A stretch of DNA of 58,912 nt from Prasinococcaceae sp. CCMP 1430 (lineage: Eukaryota > Prasinodermophyta > Palmophyllophyceae > Prasinococcales > Prasinococcaceae): positions 2,663 to 61,574 of the forward strand of contig RQSC01000998.1 of NCBI GenBank assembly GCA_013416795.1. The letters are read 5' to 3'. A program made the position numbers and the translations under genes. This document shows positions 8,154-18,135 of the stretch, piece after piece (position 1 is the first letter of the stretch; every line of letters starts with the position of its first letter). The notes beneath the pieces are model-generated. The model had not been told where the DNA came from, did no database searches, and saw nothing but the letters and a program-made list of their open reading frames with translations.

Positions 8154-10665
8154 ATGGCGAGAGGCAAAGCACCTGCATGCCTCTCGGTGCTGCCGCCACC
8201 TCCCCACACACAGACGCGCACACGCACGCACCGCGGCAGGGGGGACGCGGCGGGAGCCGCCGCCTCGCCCGCGGCCGATACCGCTGGCGCGGACGGCGAG
8301 GGCGGCAAGAAGAAGGCCGCACGTGACGACGAGGGGGCGAGCGACGCCGATGCCCTCGCGGGCGGGTGGGATCGCTCCCCGCGGCGGCGGCGCACGGCCT
8401 CCTCGGCGAGCGCACGCGGCCAGCAGGAGGTGGACGGCGAGCTCTTCTACGACGCGCTCGCGGTGTCGCAGCGGTCCGGAAGTCTGATGGGCGTCGGCAG
8501 CAGCGGGAGCGTTGGCGCGTCTCTAAGCTCCTTCACACGCACCGTCAGCGCGGCGGGCGGCGCCATGGCGGGCACCGTCGCATCGGCGGCGCGAGCGGGC
8601 GGGTTGCTCTCGGTCAACGAGGAGACGGGCGCCCACAGCCTGCACGTGCCGGGCGAGGAGCAGGCGAAGCGCTTGGCCAAGATCGCCACGCGCGCCGTGC
8701 TCGGGCAGTCGGAGGCGAGCAAGCAGCGCGCGCGCGCGCGCATGGAGCTGCGGGAGGCCAAGGACGTCGAAGCACTTCGCGTCGAGGTCATCAAGCGTGG
8801 CGGTGCGGTTGCGCACGCTCGCTCGCGGTGTGCGCGCCGTCCCGTGGTGCCGTCCGCTGCGTGTGCCGTGACACTGACCGCGCCGTCGCGCGCGCGAACG
8901 GGCCAACGGGGCCTCGCGCGCTGAACGCCGCGCGTGCGCAGCCCTCGCTCCCGACGCGACCGAATGGCACTCCCATCCGCTGTGGCACTCTCTGCGGCGA
9001 TTCCTGCGAGCGCGCGACGGGGACGTGAACAGGGCGGCGGGCATGTTCTGCGATCACGCGCGCTGGCGCCGTGAGTACAGGGCAGACTCCATCCTCGAGG
9101 TGCGCCAAAATGAGCGGCGCCGGCTGCTTGCTTGGCTGTCTGCGCCGTGCCGCTCGCGGACTCGTCGGCGCTGGCTGACGCAGGCCGTGCGCTCTGCCCT
9201 CTGCGGACCGCGACGCTGTCCGCCCCCGTCGCGCGGCCTGCGCGCTGCCACTCCCCCCGCGCCTGTCCACTGTCGCTCGCGCGTCGCAGTGGTTCAACGA
9301 GGACTTCGCGGAGAAGGACGCCGTGCGCGCGGCGTACCCGTCGTTCTACCTGAGACAGGACAAGCTTGGGCGCCCAGTATATGTCGAGCGCATTGGCCTC
9401 CTCAACCTCAAGGAGCTCACCAAGGTGACGTCCATCGAGCGTCTCGTCACGTATCACGTTTTTGAATACGAGGCGCTCCTGAAGCACCACTTCCCGCACC
9501 TGCAGAGCCTCAAGCCGGAGGAGGAGCGCTGGGACGACAAGTCCGTCCAGTCCATGACGATTGTTGACCTCAAGGTACGTATGTTCTTGCGCATGCCATC
9601 GCAGAAGCCACGTACATTGCGTGTCGGTCTCGATGCCGTCTGTGCGGCTCACTCCGAGCGCCCGAGTCCAAACGCCTCGAAAGTTGCGCGCAAGCGCTGC
9701 GCGGAAAGAAGCGCGATCTGAGCAGCGGCACCGGCACTGACAAGGGCTAGCCCCAACGCTTCACACCTTCGCTGCCACTGCGTCCTTTGCAAAAGGGTGT
9801 GAACCTGGCATCCTTCCGCAGCGAGGTGCGCGATTTCATCGGTGCGATCACCAAGATCGACCAGGCCAACTACCCCGAGCTGCTCGGCAATCTGTACGTG
9901 ATCAACACGCCACTGCTCTTCCGCACTGTATGGGCAATCGTGCGTCCAATGATCGACGAAGACACGGTCAAGAAGATTCACATCTACGGCAAGGACTACA
10001 AGCGCCATCTCCATGCAATCATCGACAGAGCCGACCTTCCGCCGTTTCTCGGCGGCACGGACAAGAGCCTCGAGACAGGAGTGTGCATGACCGACAAGTA
10101 CTTGCCCAAGCCATCGTGGCGGATGACGCCCGAGGAGCGTGAGGCGCAAAAGGCGCTCGCCGCCGCCGCCGCTGGTGACGGCGGCCACAAGGTCGAGCAG
10201 GAGGAAGGGACGACGACGACGCAGTCGGTCGAAAAAGAAGAAGCGCAGGAGGACGAGGCGAAGGAGGAGGACAAAGAGAAGGAGGAGTGGTTCGATGTGC
10301 CACTCGATGAGGGCGTCGCGACGCCGCCTGGAAGTCCCGCTCGCAGGGCGCAGAGCACGGAGGGATCGGGTGGAGCGACCGGCGTGCGCCGCTGGGAAAC
10401 CTTCAAGGGGGTCATGAAATCACCTGTCAGTGCAGTGTACACCCTGGCGGACCTCGTCCGGAACGGGTCCGCCGTCGAAGAGGGGGCGTCGGGCACTGCT
10501 GGCGCTTCCGCGCAGCAGGGGAAACTTGAGGACGAGATTAAGGCGATCCAGGAAAAGGTCAGCGCGAGCGATCCTGCCCACAAGCCTCACCGCAACATCA
10601 TCGGACAGGTCAAGCTTGTCGAGGCGGTCATCAACCACGGGCTCCAGCAGACAGACAGAGTCTGA
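8154..10665 (+). CDS. SEC14-like CRAL-TRIO lipid-transfer protein
   Basis: I resolve four exons: 8154-8802, 8942-9099, 9290-9574 and 9796-10665. The junctions keep frame (phases 1, 0, 0; donors gtgcgg, gtgcgc, gtacgt) and give 653 residues. A Gly/Ser-rich N-terminal region is followed by the CRAL-TRIO N-terminal helices (FLRARDGDVNRAAGMF and HARWRREYRAD in exon 2). The lipid-binding CRAL-TRIO domain spans exons 3-4: YLRQDKLGRPVYVER, then SMTIVDLKGVNL across the third junction, NYPELLGNLYVINTPLLF and LPPFLGG. Such proteins exchange phosphatidylinositol and phosphatidylcholine and prime PI-kinase signalling. A 180-residue acidic tail contains Glu/Lys-rich coiled sequence. The start is the weakest part: the first exon before 8300 is low complexity and could hold another intron. 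Confidence 0.85.
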
Positions 10666-10993
10666 GAGGCTTTCGTACGACGCTTTGTAACAGACTCGCG
10701 CAGCACGACCCGGTCCTCGCAGGCTCACAGACAGGGCACGCGTCGCCAGCGAGCTTTCCCATTTCTTGAACGTGCGCGATGGACGTTGGTGGTCGTGCGT
10801 GAATGGACAAATACACACGCGTTGTGGCGACACTTCGCTTACTCGCACCTACGCAACGCCTAAACTTCATCCGGCGCCATTGCCTCGCTACGCGGACGTA
10901 CTTGCTCGCTCGCCGCCGAGTTATTGTGCCGTTGGCGTCGCTCCGCCCAGAGAAAGTGCGTCGCTCGCGTCTGCGTCGAGCGCCATCGCGTAT
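10666..10993. other. Intergenic, convergent gene ends
   Basis: These are 328 bases between the Sec14 stop and the LRR-gene stop. A TGTAA motif lies at 10686-10690, about 21 bases after the Sec14 stop, and may be its polyadenylation signal. Nothing else was recognised. Confidence 0.35.
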
Positions 10994-12861
10994 CTAGGGA
11001 CTGGTGATCTCGCACTGGAGTCCTGCAAACGTGAGCGAAATGTCGGCGCACAGCTGCAGACATGGCTCCGCGCAGAAGCAAGTGAGGCCTGACTGCTCTG
11101 GCGTCTTGTACTCGCCGACGAAGGCAGTGCCCGATGCGCCGATGCCCTCACATTGGCACGAGCACACGTACGCGCCTTCGTCCGGGCCCTTGACCGCGTC
11201 CACTGCACCTCCGGCGACTGCGCCGCCGGGCGGTGGCGGAGCACCCGCCGCCGCGCCCCCCGGCACGGCCGGCACGGCCGGCACGGCCGGCACGGCCGGC
11301 ACGGCCGGCACGGCCGGCACGGCCGGCACGGCTGCCTCCTCTGCGGGGCACAGCGGAGCGCCGAGCTCGCCCGCGTACGCATACTCTGGGTGCGTCTCGT
11401 CGTGCGGGTCGTGCGGGTACAGTCCGGCTATGAGAGCCTGAAAGTCCACTTGGCTCAACTCCTGCGGAAACTGCGGGGGCAGCGGCGGCACGCAGAAGCC
11501 CGGTGCCTGCACCGACAGGTCGAGCACCCGCAGCGACGTGAGGGGCTGGAAGATGGTGTTCGGCAGCGACTCAAGCTCTGCGTCGGGCATGTACAGCGCC
11601 TCGAGGTTGGTGGCGTTGGCGAAGAGCGCACCCGGCAGGGTTGGTCCGAGAGGGTTGCTCCCGACTTGCAGGATGCGCAGCGAGGGCAAGCCGTCGAGCA
11701 GGCTCGGCGTGAGGTCGCCTATCTGGTTGGAGCGGATGTCGAGGTGCTCCAGCTTGTCGAGGCCGGCGAAGGTGTTCGGATCAAGCACCTGGAGGCCGTT
11801 ATTGGGCATGCGCAGCACCCTGAGCGACGTCAGATTTTGGAAGATGTCGACTGGCAGCCTGTCGAAGAGGTTGCTCACGAGGTCGAGCTCCTCCAGCGCG
11901 CTCAGACCGTTGAAGAGCCCCGCCGGCACGAGCGACATGCCGTTGGCGCGGAGGCTGAGGAAGGCGAGCTTGGTCAAATTGCTGAAGATGCCCACGGGCA
12001 GCGTGGTGAGCGAGTTCTCTCGGAGGCCGAGGAACTCGAGCTTTGTGTTGTTCTTGAAGATGTCCACCGGCAGGGAGGTCAGTGCGAAGAAGTGCATCTC
12101 AAGCTGCCGAAGCTCGGACAGCGAGTCGAAAACGCCCGCCGGAAGCTCGCTGATGGGATGGCTCCCGAGGTCCATCACGCGCAGTGCGGCCATGCCATCG
12201 AAGATGCCTTCGGCGAGCCCGGTCATCAGACCCTCGCCGCCGTGCATATCGAGGGCGCCGCACGGCGGGATGCTGGGGACGCCCAGGGCGAAGCCGCAGT
12301 CGCCGGTCGGCGGCTCGCGCTGCAGCGTGCCGACCTCGTCCGTGAAGAAACGGCATATGCCGCACGTCTGACGAACCACGCGGGCGGCAGCAACGACGCG
12401 CGGCGACCGTGCCGCCCCACCGCGCGCGCGCGCGTCAGCGGCGAGTGCGCGAACGCATGCCGCTCTGCTGCAGAGATCGATCCGCTGCTGCGCCAACACG
12501 AACACGAGACCCCACCCACCACCAAAACCGCGGGGAGAAAGCCGGGGGCAGCAGTGGGACGTGGGAGGGAGCGAGCACCTACTGCACCTCCACATTTGGC
12601 GCGCTCTCCGCAAGCACGCGCACGCACCGCGACGACGCCAGAGCCTGGGGCACCCTCCACGCTGAAGCTAATCTCGGGCACCTCATCGGGCGCGTCGGAG
12701 GAATTGGTGGCGTTGGTGCCAAGGTTCAGGTTGCTGTTGATGTCCGGGGACTGCGCCGCTGCGCTGACCAGCGAAGGGATGCCCGTCCAGCGCGGCCCTT
12801 GCCGTTGGTTGCCGGCCAGGGCCAGTGCAGCGAGCGCGGCTAGCACCCAACTCGCGCGCAT
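10994..12861 (-). CDS. Secreted leucine-rich-repeat protein
   Basis: Two exons, 12861-12628 and 12367-10994, join in phase 0 across a 260-bp intron (donor gtgcgt, acceptor gttcgtcag), giving 535 residues. ATG 12861 was chosen because it opens a clean signal peptide (MRASWVLAALAALALAG). An N-terminal cysteine cap (TCGICRFF ... CGFA ... PPCGALD) precedes about nine 24-residue LRRs of the form LPxGIFxNLTxLxxLxLxxN. A proline/glycine linker follows, including a VPA tripeptide array. The protein ends in a cysteine-rich domain (YVCSCQCEG ... TCFCAEPCLQLC). The repeat type resembles the extracellular LPxGVFDxLT repeats of VLR and Toll-like proteins. The likely role is extracellular recognition or adhesion; the ligand is unknown. 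No transmembrane helix is evident. Confidence 0.85.
11261..11332. repeat. 9-bp tandem repeat (ggcacggcc) coding for a VPA array
   Basis: About eight near-perfect copies of ggcacggcc lie inside the LRR coding sequence and encode repeated Val-Pro-Ala on the minus strand. This is likely a length-variable linker between the LRR and cysteine-rich domains. Confidence 0.9.
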
Positions 12862-14043
12862 TGGTCTGGCCGGAGCCGCCGATGTGCGCGAACGGCGCGG
12901 GCGCTGCGCGGCGCCGGCGGGGGCAGCTCCACCACTAGTCGCAGCAGAAGCTGCCGCGGTGGCAGGCGGCTGATTGCCCCACGCCGTGCTGTCCTGATGC
13001 GCCAGCACCTCTGACTCAGCATGCCCTCGCCGCTCGCTCTCCCAACCGGGTGTCGGCCGGCGCTGCACCTGCTCGTGCGGACGCAGCCCCATATGCTGGC
13101 GCGTCTGCTGCCACGAGCGAATTTCTAAGAGGAGCGCGCGGCCGCGATGCGTCACCCGCTCCTTAGGCACGGCGACCATTTGGCGCGGCGGCGGACGGCT
13201 CTCCCGCGCGCCGCTGTGCGCGACTTCCCCGCTCTGGCCAGAGCACTGCCGTGTCGCGACGGGGTAGGCGCTGCGAGCTGCGCGGCTGCCGGTGCCCCCG
13301 AGTGTGAGCCTGCGTCGTTGCCCCCTCTCTCTGGCTCACCCACGCGCTTTTCTTTTTTTTTGGTTGGGCCGGCTCGAAGCAAAAGCGCACAAACAAACCC
13401 CGCTTCGTACTCCGCGCACTGTGCCCCCCTCCGCCCGCTCGGCCCGGCGCCTGCGCGCGGGCAGCGCTGGTGCGCGCCCCCCTCGCCGCGGCAGGGAGGG
13501 CCTCCTGGGACCCCCTTCTCCCCCTCCCGCGTGCTCTCCGTCCCTTCCCCCGCGCTGCGCCGCCGCGCCCGCCCCGCGCGCGCGCTGTGGCCTTCGCGCG
13601 CCGTCCTTCGCAGCTGACTGACTGATGATCACCGACCCGCCGGTCTGCGTTTTTTTCGGATCCGCTCCCCCCTCTTTCCGGGGCTGCCGGCGCGTGCCCC
13701 GCGCGGCGGCACCGCGAGCGCAAACGACGGCCGCACGATGCCGCGCCCGATTCCCGCCGGCCGTTTGGACTTTGCGCTCTGCGATTTGTGCGCGCGCCGC
13801 GCAAATCGCCCGCGCCCGCCGAGAGAGGCGCCCGCGACGCTCTGGGGCGCGCGTGCGGTGCCGCAACGCGGTCGCGCGCGTGGCGCCATCGGATCGGCGC
13901 GCCGCGTGACCGTCGGACCGCCGCCGATAGCACCGCAAACTGCTGCGAGCAAGAGAGCGAAAGCTTGTGCTCCGCGGACGCACCACGAGCCGCGTGCGTT
14001 TAGTCCTACACATACAGAAGAGATCACGAGAGCATCCATCGCG
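12862..14043. other. No gene recognised; CT/GC low complexity
   Basis: This is about 1.2 kb upstream of the LRR gene, so it should include its promoter. It has a T-run near 13350-13362, C-rich tracts at 13480-13560 and CG-rich sequence. Long frames exist on both strands but read as Arg/Ala/Pro-rich shadows. Confidence 0.35.
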
Positions 14044-14547
14044 ATGACTTTCGCGGCGCACCAACGTACTGGGCGCCGCAAGAAATTCGAATGGCTTGCC
14101 AATGGTGTGGGCGTCAGGAGCGCTGACGCGCTGACAAGCGTGCCTGTGGCGTGGCGGCCTCTTACAGTAGTGCTCTGGCACATCGTTGCCCTGTCAAACC
14201 TGACTTTGTTGTCTTCGTGCACACACGTTACGTGTGCGAGCGACCCTTCCCTCCTGCCATGTGGTGGCTCTCCGTTGGAGCGCGATGCTCAAGAGCCATC
14301 GCCGGATGCCTCTTCCTCCCACCCCGCATCGCGTCCCGATCCCGACAGCGAGCCGGGGCGATGGCCATCACACACGGCAAACGAGCGCAACTGCTCTGCG
14401 TCTCCACCTACTCGACTGATGGGAAAATCCATTTCCGACACGCATTTGATCTCTGTTTGCATGCTTGGCCATTGGGCATCGATTTTCGGCCTCTGCAACA
14501 CGAGCGAGCGGCCCGCGTCGCGGGCCGAGCGCCCTCGGGTGGGGTGA
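14044..14547 (+). CDS. Doubtful hypothetical protein
   Basis: An open frame of 167 residues from ATG 14044 has one hydrophobic stretch (LTVVLWHIVALSNLTLL) and a Ser/Pro/Asp-rich segment. GC content here is lower than in nearby coding DNA and no family is recognised. It is listed only because its composition is less biased than the surrounding shadows; it may be non-coding. Confidence 0.15.
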   Translation: MTFAAHQRTGRRKKFEWLANGVGVRSADALTSVPVAWRPLTVVLWHIVALSNLTLLSSCTHVTCASDPSLLPCGGSPLERDAQEPSPDASSSHPASRPDPDSEPGRWPSHTANERNCSASPPTRLMGKSISDTHLISVCMLGHWASIFGLCNTSERPASRAERPRVG

Positions 14548-14704
14548 GCGCGGGACCGCGGCCGCCCGCGCGCCCACACGCCGCGCGCCGGCCAGCCTAC
14601 TTCGCGTACGAGGATGCCATGCGCGTGCTCGAGTGCCTGCACGTCGATGTCGACAATCCGTGCGCCGCATCTGCCACGAATTATGGGGACGGCCACGGGC
14701 CANC

Positions 14705-16822
14705 GCCCCGGCGCTGCGCGGCGCGGCCGCAGATGCGGACGCGTGGGCGGCGGGTGAGGAGGCCAGGGCGCGCGCGCGCGCGGACACCCTCAAGGGCGCC
14801 GCGGCGTTCGCCTTCCCGGAGGCGTGCCCCGTGGACGAGGCGACGCGGCGCAGCACGAACAGCGTGTTCTACACGTTCGTGCTCACGGACTCGAGCGGGA
14901 AGCAGACGACGGGCTTCTGCAGGCGTGTGGCCGCGGCGACGGTCGGCTCGCAACTCGCTCCCGACGGCCTCCCGGTGGTGATGTGCATTCTGAGCCGGCG
15001 CCCCTGGCACGGCGCAATCGGGGCCGTGCTCGCCGCCTGCGAGGAGCTCGCGCGCGCCCAGCCGGCGCCGGGCGACGCGCCGCTCTCGCACGCCGCCGAG
15101 CAGCTCGCTGAGAATTGCGCGCTCTACCGGCTCATGGCGGAGCTGGGCGACATCGTCGAGCCCTCGCCGGGCCACGCAATACAGGTCGAGCTGAGCGCGA
15201 TTCCGCAGGGAGCAGACGGTGGGGGAACGCGGCCCGGGCTTCCAGCGCCTTTCTGCGTGAACGTCGACTGCCCGCGCAGCGACGACAATCCGGTCGTGGA
15301 CGTCAACCTCGCGTACCTCATCAAGCCGATGGGCGTGGGCTGCACCGTGCGTCTGCTCGCGGCGCTGCTGAACGAGAGGCGCGTGCTCATCCTGGGGTCG
15401 GACCTCACGTACGTGAGCTGCGCCGCGCAAGCGGCGCGCGCGATGCTCTACCCGCTCGAGTGGCACCACGCCTTCCACCCGCTGCTGCCCAGCCACTTCG
15501 CAGAGTATGTGACCGCGCCGATGCCCTTCATAGCTGGCATACACTCGAGCCTGCTGCCCGTGATTCAGAAGCTGCCCATCGACGAGGCCGTGGTCATCAA
15601 TCTGGATGAAGAGGTCGGGAACTTCCCACACGATAAGGACATCGGCACATTGCCCGCGCACGCCGCGTCCGCGCTGCAGTCGGACTTGGCTGCACTGCTG
15701 AAGAACAAGAGCAAGTGGGACAACCGGGCGTGCGCGGCGGCGTTCCGCCGCTTCTTCCTGCGTGCCCTGGGCAACTACAGGACGCACTTGCGGCGCTCCT
15801 TCGGGGAGATGGGCAGCGAGTGGGGCTCGTCCGAGCGCGCCGACCTGTGGTTCGACATCGACGCGATGGACCGCGCGCACCGCTCGCGCACGACGTCGCT
15901 CTTCCTCGAAAGGTGCCGAAACACGCAGGCCTTCGAGCAGTTCGTCATGCGCCGCCTCGCGATCGCGACGGGGGGTTACAGAGAGCAGGATCTGTGGGAG
16001 CGCGAGGTGAGCTCGCTGCCAGCCCCGGCTCGGAATGCCGACAAGGACGCCGGCAAGAAGATCGGCAAGCATGTCGATGAGGCGCAGCGGATCGTCGCCG
16101 AGCGCGACAGGGTGCGCTGGCAGCAGGAGGAGATGGAGCGACAGAGCGAGCGCAACCGGCATCTGCGCAGCCCGGGGCGCGCCGATGCCGCCCAGCCCGC
16201 CGTCGGCCAGGCGTTGCCGCGGCGAGAGGGCGGGCGCATCGGCAATTCGCCTCCGCCGGCGCATCAGACGAGCGCACGGTCGCCCCAAGGGCGCGCCGCA
16301 GTCGCGGACGCGCAGGCGAACGGCTCGGCAGGCGCAGGCGCGGGCGCGGGCCGGGTGGGGGGCGGAAGCAGCGACGGAAAGGGCGCATCCCATTCGAGGG
16401 ACGCGTCGGCGGCCGACACCGTTGGCGACCTGCTCAGCTTCGACGAATCCGGCGACGGCAGTGGCTTCGCCACGCCGTCGAGCAGCGTGGCTGGGGACGG
16501 CGGAAGCGCAGCGTTCATGACCCCCACCGGGGAGGGTGGCGCGGCCTCTTCCGACCGCGGGGGCGCGGGCGGGAGCCCCGTCGCGGCTGCACCCCGCGCG
16601 TCGGGCGCCCAGGACGACACAGATCCGTTCGGCGACCCTCCGCCGGACTGGGATCCGTTCGGCACCCGCGTCACTGTCGCAAACGCGGGCGACGCGCTCG
16701 CGGCGGCTCTGGGCATGATGGACGTGGGTCAGGCCAGCGCGGGGTCAGGGGCGACCAGAAATGGCGACATGGTCGCCCCTGGGAGGGCTGGGGACGGGAC
16801 GATGAACTTTCTCGGGCTGTGA
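14705..16822 (+). CDS. DENN-domain protein with clathrin/AP-2-type motifs (5' truncated)
   Basis: Coding sequence starts just after the N at 14703 and continues 705 residues to the stop, so the 5' end is lost. A uDENN-like region (SVFYTFVLTDSSGKQTTGFC) leads to a cDENN core (VDVNLAYLIKPMGV, LLNERRVLILGSDLTYVS, MLYPLEWHHAFHPLLP, FIAGIHSSLL) and a dDENN region ending around residue 430. DENN proteins are Rab guanine-nucleotide exchange factors. The disordered tail contains DLLSFDES (type-I clathrin box, LLSFD) and two DPF motifs (TDPFGDPP, WDPFGTR), as in the connecdenn/DENND1 subgroup that couples Rab35 activation to clathrin-coated vesicles. Rab specificity cannot be told from sequence alone. 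A TGTAA lies 12 bases after the stop. Confidence 0.85.
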   Translation, partial: APALRGAAADADAWAAGEEARARARADTLKGAAAFAFPEACPVDEATRRSTNSVFYTFVLTDSSGKQTTGFCRRVAAATVGSQLAPDGLPVVMCILSRRPWHGAIGAVLAACEELARAQPAPGDAPLSHAAEQLAENCALYRLMAELGDIVEPSPGHAIQVELSAIPQGADGGGTRPGLPAPFCVNVDCPRSDDNPVVDVNLAYLIKPMGVGCTVRLLAALLNERRVLILGSDLTYVSCAAQAARAMLYPLEWHHAFHPLLPSHFAEYVTAPMPFIAGIHSSLLPVIQKLPIDEAVVINLDEEVGNFPHDKDIGTLPAHAASALQSDLAALLKNKSKWDNRACAAAFRRFFLRALGNYRTHLRRSFGEMGSEWGSSERADLWFDIDAMDRAHRSRTTSLFLERCRNTQAFEQFVMRRLAIATGGYREQDLWEREVSSLPAPARNADKDAGKKIGKHVDEAQRIVAERDRVRWQQEEMERQSERNRHLRSPGRADAAQPAVGQALPRREGGRIGNSPPPAHQTSARSPQGRAAVADAQANGSAGAGAGAGRVGGGSSDGKGASHSRDASAADTVGDLLSFDESGDGSGFATPSSSVAGDGGSAAFMTPTGEGGAASSDRGGAGGSPVAAAPRASGAQDDTDPFGDPPPDWDPFGTRVTVANAGDALAAALGMMDVGQASAGSGATRNGDMVAPGRAGDGTMNFLGL

Positions 16823-16841
16823 CGAGGATGCGGTGTAATAG

Positions 16842-16971
16842 GCGTGGTTGGGCATTTTGGCTACACCGAGTTTGTAGATTAGCACCCAGCTGCGCACGCC
16901 CCCATGCGTTTTGATAGGGACGGTTCCCCCAGCGCGCGTGATCCGCGCGGGATCCGTTTTTGGGGGGCGTG
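16842..16971. repeat. 130-bp direct repeat, copy 1
   Basis: This is the first of two base-for-base identical 130-bp copies, beginning gcgtggttgggcattttgg and ending tttttggggggcgtg. The second copy starts 273 bp downstream. It begins 20 bp after the DENN stop. Confidence 0.95.
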
Positions 16972-17089
16972 CCACTCTTGCTGCTTTGCGCGCTGCGCGC
17001 GCAACCCGTGCGACGAACACGCCTTGTTTTTCTTTGGCTGGCTTCGGGACAACCCCACTCGGGGCACCCCGAATACCAGCGACTAGAAT

Positions 17090-17114
17090 GGCATCAAGGC
17101 AGGGTACACTACAA
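17090..17114. repeat. 25-bp direct repeat, copy 1
   Basis: A motif beginning ggcatcaaggcagggtac and ending acaa. It recurs at 17370-17394. Copy 1 directly abuts the second 130-bp repeat. Confidence 0.9.
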
Positions 17115-17244
17115 GCGTGGTTGGGCATTTTGGCTACACCGAGTTTGTAGATTAGCACCCAGCTGCGCACGCCCCCATGCGTTTTGATAGGGACGGTTCC
17201 CCCAGCGCGCGTGATCCGCGCGGGATCCGTTTTTGGGGGGCGTG
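17115..17244. repeat. 130-bp direct repeat, copy 2
   Basis: Identical to 16842-16971 over the full 130 bp. The flanking spacers differ, so this is a modular duplication rather than a simple tandem of one 273-bp unit. Confidence 0.95.
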
Positions 17245-18135
17245 GGTGAGAACGACGAAACGCGCGACGCGCGCGTTGGGTGGGTGGGTAGGGCCCGATA
17301 TTGCGGTGCGGCCTGACAGCAGCATTTTAGATCAAAAATTTTCAGTGTTTACCGTAAAAGTGACTTTCAGGCATCAAGGCAGGGTACACTACAATGTAAC
17401 ATACGTCAGCGGCGCAGGTGCCCGCCTCGTACCACTGCAAGCCCTTATCTCCGCGCGATCCGCCGCGCACGCGCAAACCCTAAAGAGCGCCCACAACCCG
17501 AATGTATGACCGAAACTCCATGCCTTTGCACCATTGCTGAGCCCTCCGAGGCACGCGCCTTGAAGGCTCTGGCAAACTGTTTTTTCCCCAAATGGCTGTG
17601 CCAGCTGGCGCGGAGCGGCTCTTTCCGTGCACGGACGTTGCTGGGACGCCCGTGGGAGGACTCGAAGAGGGGTTCGAGCGGCCGCCGCCGGCCGCCGCGG
17701 CGCTGCCATCGTGCGGCGACAAAGACGAGCTCCGAGCGGGAGAGCATCCACGTGCCGCAAGGTCTGATGGTGGCATTTCATCCAGTCCAAACAATTGCAT
17801 GCAGCGCACGCCCCCTCGCGAGGCGACGTCGAAAATTCCGTGGGACGGCGGCAATGCCTGCCGGATCGCGACCGCCCGACCGTTGCTTGCTCATCGGGCG
17901 TTCGCGTTTGGTGAGGGTCCTGAGCACCAGTTCCTACACACGTTGTGTGTGGGGTGGTGGCAGCGCGCTGGCGCGCGACGGGAGCGCGGCGGGCACACGG
18001 GGCGCGGCTGGCGCGCCCGGGCAGGGGACCGGCGCGGGCCGAGGCTGCCTGCATCTGGAAAGCGGGGCGGCCGTGCCTCCAGTCTCTGTCGCGGAGGCGG
18101 CGGGGGATGGGAGGTCCGCGTGCGTGGGGCCCGCC
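17245..18135. other. Upstream region of the inhibitor gene
   Basis: About 890 bp of partly AT-rich sequence (17315-17400), then a GC-rich 5' flank. The frame is open upstream of the inhibitor ATG from 17506, but the residues before the signal peptide are not protein-like. It probably holds the promoter and 5' UTR. Confidence 0.4.
17370..17394. repeat. 25-bp direct repeat, copy 2
   Basis: Second copy of the 25-bp motif. It follows an AT-richer patch (about 17315-17360, including atcaaaaattttcag) that contrasts with the surrounding GC-rich DNA. Confidence 0.9.

Noticed and set aside
6453-8326. Long frames on both strands overlapping the rhodanese-FSH gene
   Set aside because: They are high-GC shadows with Arg/Ala bias; the minus-strand frame 5798-7801 carries all conserved motifs.
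11261-11332. Possible CRISPR-like or regulatory tandem repeat
   Set aside because: The 9-bp units are contiguous with no spacers and keep the LRR reading frame, so this is a coding minisatellite.
14465-14702. Plus-strand sequence before the N (PAYFAYEDAMRVLECLHV) as the DENN N terminus
   Set aside because: In this stretch the protein-like frame is not the DENN frame and the N breaks continuity; it cannot be joined to DENN with confidence.
16745-17170. Minus-strand open frame across the first 130-bp repeat and the start of the second
   Set aside because: It contains the repeat twice with identical residues simply because the DNA is repeated; no protein family and no conserved start.
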